Source: Hirudo medicinalis (taxonomy: Eukaryota; Annelida; Clitellata; Hirudinida; Hirudinidae). Taken from it: a stretch of 64,000 nucleotides of DNA. The stretch covers positions 1 through 64,000 of the forward strand of contig MPNW01000476.1 of NCBI GenBank assembly GCA_011800805.1, written 5' to 3'. A model generated the notes under the pieces. That model was given only the letters and a program-made list of their open reading frames with translations, was not told the origin of the DNA and searched no databases. The position numbers were made by a program, and so were the translations under genes. Position 1 is the first letter of the stretch. The number at the start of each line of letters is the position of its first letter. Shown here piece after piece: positions 61,301 through 64,000 of this stretch.

Positions 61301-64000
61301 GGAAATCCAGTGTTGTCAAATCACGACCATTTTATGCTCTGGTACCTGGTGAAGGGATCATCCAGAGAAGGTCTTTGGCAGGGAGTAGGACCGAAGAGAT
61401 TGAAACCACAGACTGCAGACTCGAATGTCTTTCTGAAGAGGCCAACCTAGGATACGAATTGGCTGAGATCAAGAGCTGCACATCAGAGGAAAATAACTAT
61501 TACGAATGTGGAATCTTTAACAAAGTACTGAAAATCGTCTGCTCCATGGGAAAAGCTGATTCTGCCTTTGTAAAAAGGTCGTGGGTTCTTGAAGAAAAAA
61601 TTGAAAAACGTGTCGAGGTCTTGAACGAAGAGGATGAGTTGTGTCCCAATGGTTCTTTGAAGAGAAGCATCACCTTTGCCCATAAATACTTCAAGGTCAT
61701 CAACACGGTAAAACTATCACCAAAGTTTTACTTGGAGTTGGAAAGATCTGAAAAATTGCTTGAATGCAATCTTGTAGTTGTGGATGTGACCATATCTCCG
61801 TGCATGTTGAAGGATGAAAGTGATTACAATGTCGAAATGAAGACGTCGAACGACTGGGAGGAAGTTGCTGACAAAACTAGAAGCCAACATATTGAGATGT
61901 CGTTACTGGGATCACTTGAATGTACCTTCCATGATGCTAAGCTTTCGAGATCATCTTCAGAAGATGAAAAAGAAACTTTCCTATCCAATGGAACATTGAT
62001 AAAGTGGAAAACCCTAGTTTCGCAAACTTTTCTAACCTGCGCCAAACGTTCGGAACAAGAAAAGGAAACTAAAATGAATAAACACAACATTCTCTTGACG
62101 ACAGATGTTTTTATTGTTGTTGTAGAAATTGGACCAGAAGTGGTAATTGATGAACCGAAGAATGAATTTGAGTCACTCATTTCAAAGGACTCTGCCTTTT
62201 TGCTCATGCCAGATGGCAGTTTGTGCTTCAAGAATGCTGTCAAATTCGTTCTCAAGAAATCAGAGGGGGATTCTAAGTTGACTGTTCAGCAATCACGAAA
62301 CAAGAAAATATCTCACAATAACACAAAAGAATCTCTAGAAGATGGATCGGTGGCCTTCAAAAGTGTGTCAATCACTTCAACTATCCGGCCTTACTACAGA
62401 ATTGCCGAAGATCAACAACTGATGCTCAATGAAGATGTTTTGGACAACGAAATTCAAGAAGTTATAATCTACTTGAAGCCCGCAATTTCATTTGACAATT
62501 CATTGACTTATTCCTTACACGATGAAGTAGAAATAACCAATAAGCAGAAAATAAAAAGAAGAGTTATCAAGTTGGGAAATGGTAGTGAATGTATCAAAAT
62601 TGATGACAATAGAATCATGACTATTTGCGGAAATTTGGAGTTGGAAGATGACGAAATTGAACAAGAATTCGACTCCCCGGGGCACATTTCAAAGACTAAA
62701 ACTTGGAAGAAGACGTTACTTAAATGTATTACAGACATCCAATCTGATAAAAATAAAGCATCACCAATTATTACAAGCAGGAAATTGGAATTGTACAGGG
62801 ACTCGTATCTTGCCCATGTCCGCTTACCATTGGGGTCACTCAATTCAAAGAAATGCAACGTTTTCATAACAATCGAAAATGTGGAACATCATGATGAGAA
62901 GGTATATATAAAAGAAGTGAGAACAAAAGTTGAAGTATGCACCTTATCAGACTCTCAGTTGACCGAGTCTGGCAAAGCCTCGTCCTTCCGAAAACGAAGA
63001 TCACAACCGACTCGAATGAAAGTGGAACACAGTGCCGAAAGAGCGAAGTGATCACCACCGAAGTTCTTCCAGACGGCTCCCTCGGCAGAAAGAAAATAAT
63101 CACGACAACCTTCTACAAGAAACGATGGGAAACTGTTTGCGTCGATGGAATAGAAACATCTTGCAAAGAAGAAGAAATTCCAGTCGGGACAACCGAAGAG
63201 ACTCATCTGTTTCACCTGCCTTTTGTGGCAAATGACGTCGATTTAAATGATTGGGACACTGAGGTAACCGAGGTAAGAGATGAAGGTGAAAAGCAACTCG
63301 ACGGACTCAACATGAAATACAGGACAACTCATCTGAAGCTCATCCCAAGGGTTGGCCACATCACTGGTGCAGATGAAACAACTCAAGAGGTTGTCGAAGG
63401 AGAAATTAAAACTAAAGCAGACATTTCAGAATCTCAGGAAGCGTTAGAAGACGGTAGCATTCTCAAGAAAAAAGTCATCACCACCTGCTTTTATAAGCCT
63501 CTTACGAAAACCATTTCTAAGAACGGTAAGGTCATAAGTTCATCAATCTCCGAGCAAACAGTAAGCAAGGAAGTGGAGGAAATATATCTCCAGCTTCCTC
63601 CTGGCCACATTGAACCGTTTGGAAATAACCTTATAACAGAAACGACGGTTCTGCAGAGTGATGAAATGCTCAATGATCGCATACCTTCAAGGAAAAAGAT
63701 CATAAAGATGAGGGTGACCCTGCAAGACTCAGAAGCACAATCTCTAACATCGAGTGCCCAAACTGACGTTCCGTATGAACTTGACTCCATGAAGAGGATA
63801 GAAGGAGAGCTCATATCCTCCACCAACCTCTCAGAAAGAAGTTCAATAAACGAAGATGGCGAAATGGTTATATGCAAGTCCACCACGACTCGGTTTTTCA
63901 GGCCCATCGCAGAAATAACAATATCGAACGGACTGATTTCGAGCGCTCTCATCAATGAAGAAACCACCCACTTTGACATCTGTGACACCATTACCATATT
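44959..64000 (+). CDS. ANK2: Ankyrin (membrane-spectrin adaptor), giant-exon form, 3' end outside window
   Basis: Links membrane proteins to the spectrin skeleton. What is present is ankyrin repeats corresponding to repeats 2-24 of canonical ankyrins, a linker, a diverged ZU5-ZU5-UPA region and a giant repetitive exon that runs off the right edge. The death domain would lie beyond. The order and exon-by-exon correspondence with vertebrate ankyrins is clear, although the ZU5/UPA part keeps only scattered identities. The exon with repeat 1 and the start codon was not found; an ATG at 44953 just before the first exon is in frame but sits in the splice acceptor. Three one-base deletions (about 47957, 60748 and 62992) interrupt the frame and look like assembly errors. 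Two introns have GC donors. Vertebrate paralogue assignment is not possible; the symbol marks the giant-exon type only. Confidence 0.9.
47548..47716. repeat. Imperfect tandem duplication in ankyrin intron
   Basis: Two copies of a segment of about 80 bp that begins near aaaattctaacaaaattatt and ends near cattttaaa, with a few differences and a short deletion in the second copy. Confidence 0.75.
50533..50708. repeat. 20-bp minisatellite in ankyrin intron
   Basis: Nearly nine diverged copies of taagtaattactcatcatcg, between the 50158-50355 and 50873-50971 exons. Confidence 0.9.
52514..53849 (+). CDS. Two candidate ankyrin microexons around an AT-rich intron
   Basis: Exon 52514-52552 (39 nt; KDLYSQIDNITY) and exon 53815-53849 (35 nt; VAPSIKRNTDQ) have good splice borders and carry the reading phase exactly from the last repeat exon (phase 1) to the next exon at 53926 (phase 0). 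They would be part of the linker between repeats and ZU5. They are too short to verify by similarity. Confidence 0.5.
52560..53812. repeat. AT-only island of about 1.25 kb
   Basis: Almost pure A+T, dominated by TAATTA and (TATA)n with many overlapping palindromes. An N at 53331 separates two near-identical blocks ending ttatcatatattt. It lies wholly within one ankyrin intron. Confidence 0.9.
53926..57775 (+). CDS. Ankyrin linker and diverged ZU5-ZU5-UPA region, 9 exons
   Basis: Exons 53926-54123, 54275-54345, 54558-54716, 55126-55307, 55639-55874, 56379-56556, 56869-56959, 57108-57339 and 57487-57775, in continuous phase. Family anchors in order: LAFMVDE (ZU5 start 'VSFMVDA'); AEDQALASWVL then PVAIIVPHLAS ('AEEEGLASRII...PVIVEIPHFAS'); VYKSNNGLDWMEH ('LRSENGSVWKEH'); GITITTVPNYFLLVSRV ('RIITTDFPLYFVIMSRL'); AQQVPHEFIL ('AQPVPDELV'); DWYDLTDETRF ('QWEDITGTTKL'); VPFYAKFLLFCKL ('VPYMAKFVIFAKM'); VLFQAFQRNCVTVLAKI ('FHFQAFRENRLAMPVKV'). 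A Gln/His insert (SQQHQQH twice) and a run of eight Asp interrupt it. Spectrin binding cannot be assumed. Confidence 0.82.
58137..64000 (+). CDS. Ankyrin giant exon with degenerate LPxGS repeats, incomplete at window end
   Basis: A single exon of more than 5.8 kb. Its first codons (LWYPFIGPSPVP) join in phase 1 to the UPA exon. Acceptor ag is at 58135-58136. After allowing for one missing base at 60748-60749 and one at 62991-62994, the frame is open to the right edge, about 1950 residues. The sequence is made of diverged units of about 100-130 residues. Each unit has a core like LPDGSLGRKKIITTTFYKK or LPNGSTVKKKVMTK, often preceded by 'EGEI' (TEGEIQIK, LEGEIQMK, VEGEIKTK) and followed by a stretch ending LPPG. 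It is highly charged, with no membrane segment or known domain. Its position matches the giant exons of neuronal ankyrins in other animals, which extend the tail along axons; that role is inferred. Confidence 0.85.

Overview
The window is nuclear DNA from an animal. Genes are split into many short exons by AT-rich, microsatellite-filled introns, and every gene that can be named belongs to a bilaterian family. GC content, the intron style and the families present fit a lophotrochozoan. An annelid such as a leech is my guess, not something the sequence proves. Single N bases flanked by duplicated sequence, and four one-base coding frameshifts, show that this is a draft assembly.

Layout: (1) 1-5542: a 20-bp minisatellite, then a single-exon bHLH factor of the Mist1/dimmed type (1582-2655, +). 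(2) 5543-21538, +: a conventional protein kinase C in 16 coding exons; its large introns hold GAT/ATT microsatellites, a dead LINE fragment and a SINE-like insertion. (3) 22782-27745, -: a mitofusin in 16 exons. (4) 28107-37911, -: a full-length MRP-type ABCC transporter with an N-terminal TMD0, in 30 exons; its stop lies only 361 bp from the mitofusin start on the same strand. (5) 40285-41422, +: a MARCH1/8-like membrane RING-CH ubiquitin ligase in 3 exons. (6) 41423-44958: no gene found, but a clean hAT-type MITE with an 8-bp target duplication. (7) 44959 to the right edge, +: a large ankyrin. It has ankyrin repeats matching canonical repeats 2-24 in 17 exons that follow the repeat unit, a strongly diverged ZU5/UPA region, and a giant exon (58137 to beyond 64000) made of degenerate repeats around an 'LPxGS...K...T' core.

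The genes do not form a pathway; they are ordinary animal neighbours (secretory-cell transcription factor, signalling kinase, mitochondrial fusion, efflux pump, ubiquitin ligase, membrane-cytoskeleton adaptor). The less ordinary points are the repeat-rich giant ankyrin exon, an unusually high share of GC-AG introns, a transporter NBD2 insertion that has intron-like ends but stays in frame, an NBD1 whose switch histidine is Asn, and four unrelated minisatellites that share a 20-bp period. Exon borders were read by eye from splice sites, reading phase and family similarity. Reading phase closes over the whole coding length for the ABCC and mitofusin genes, and for the PKC once one missing base is allowed.
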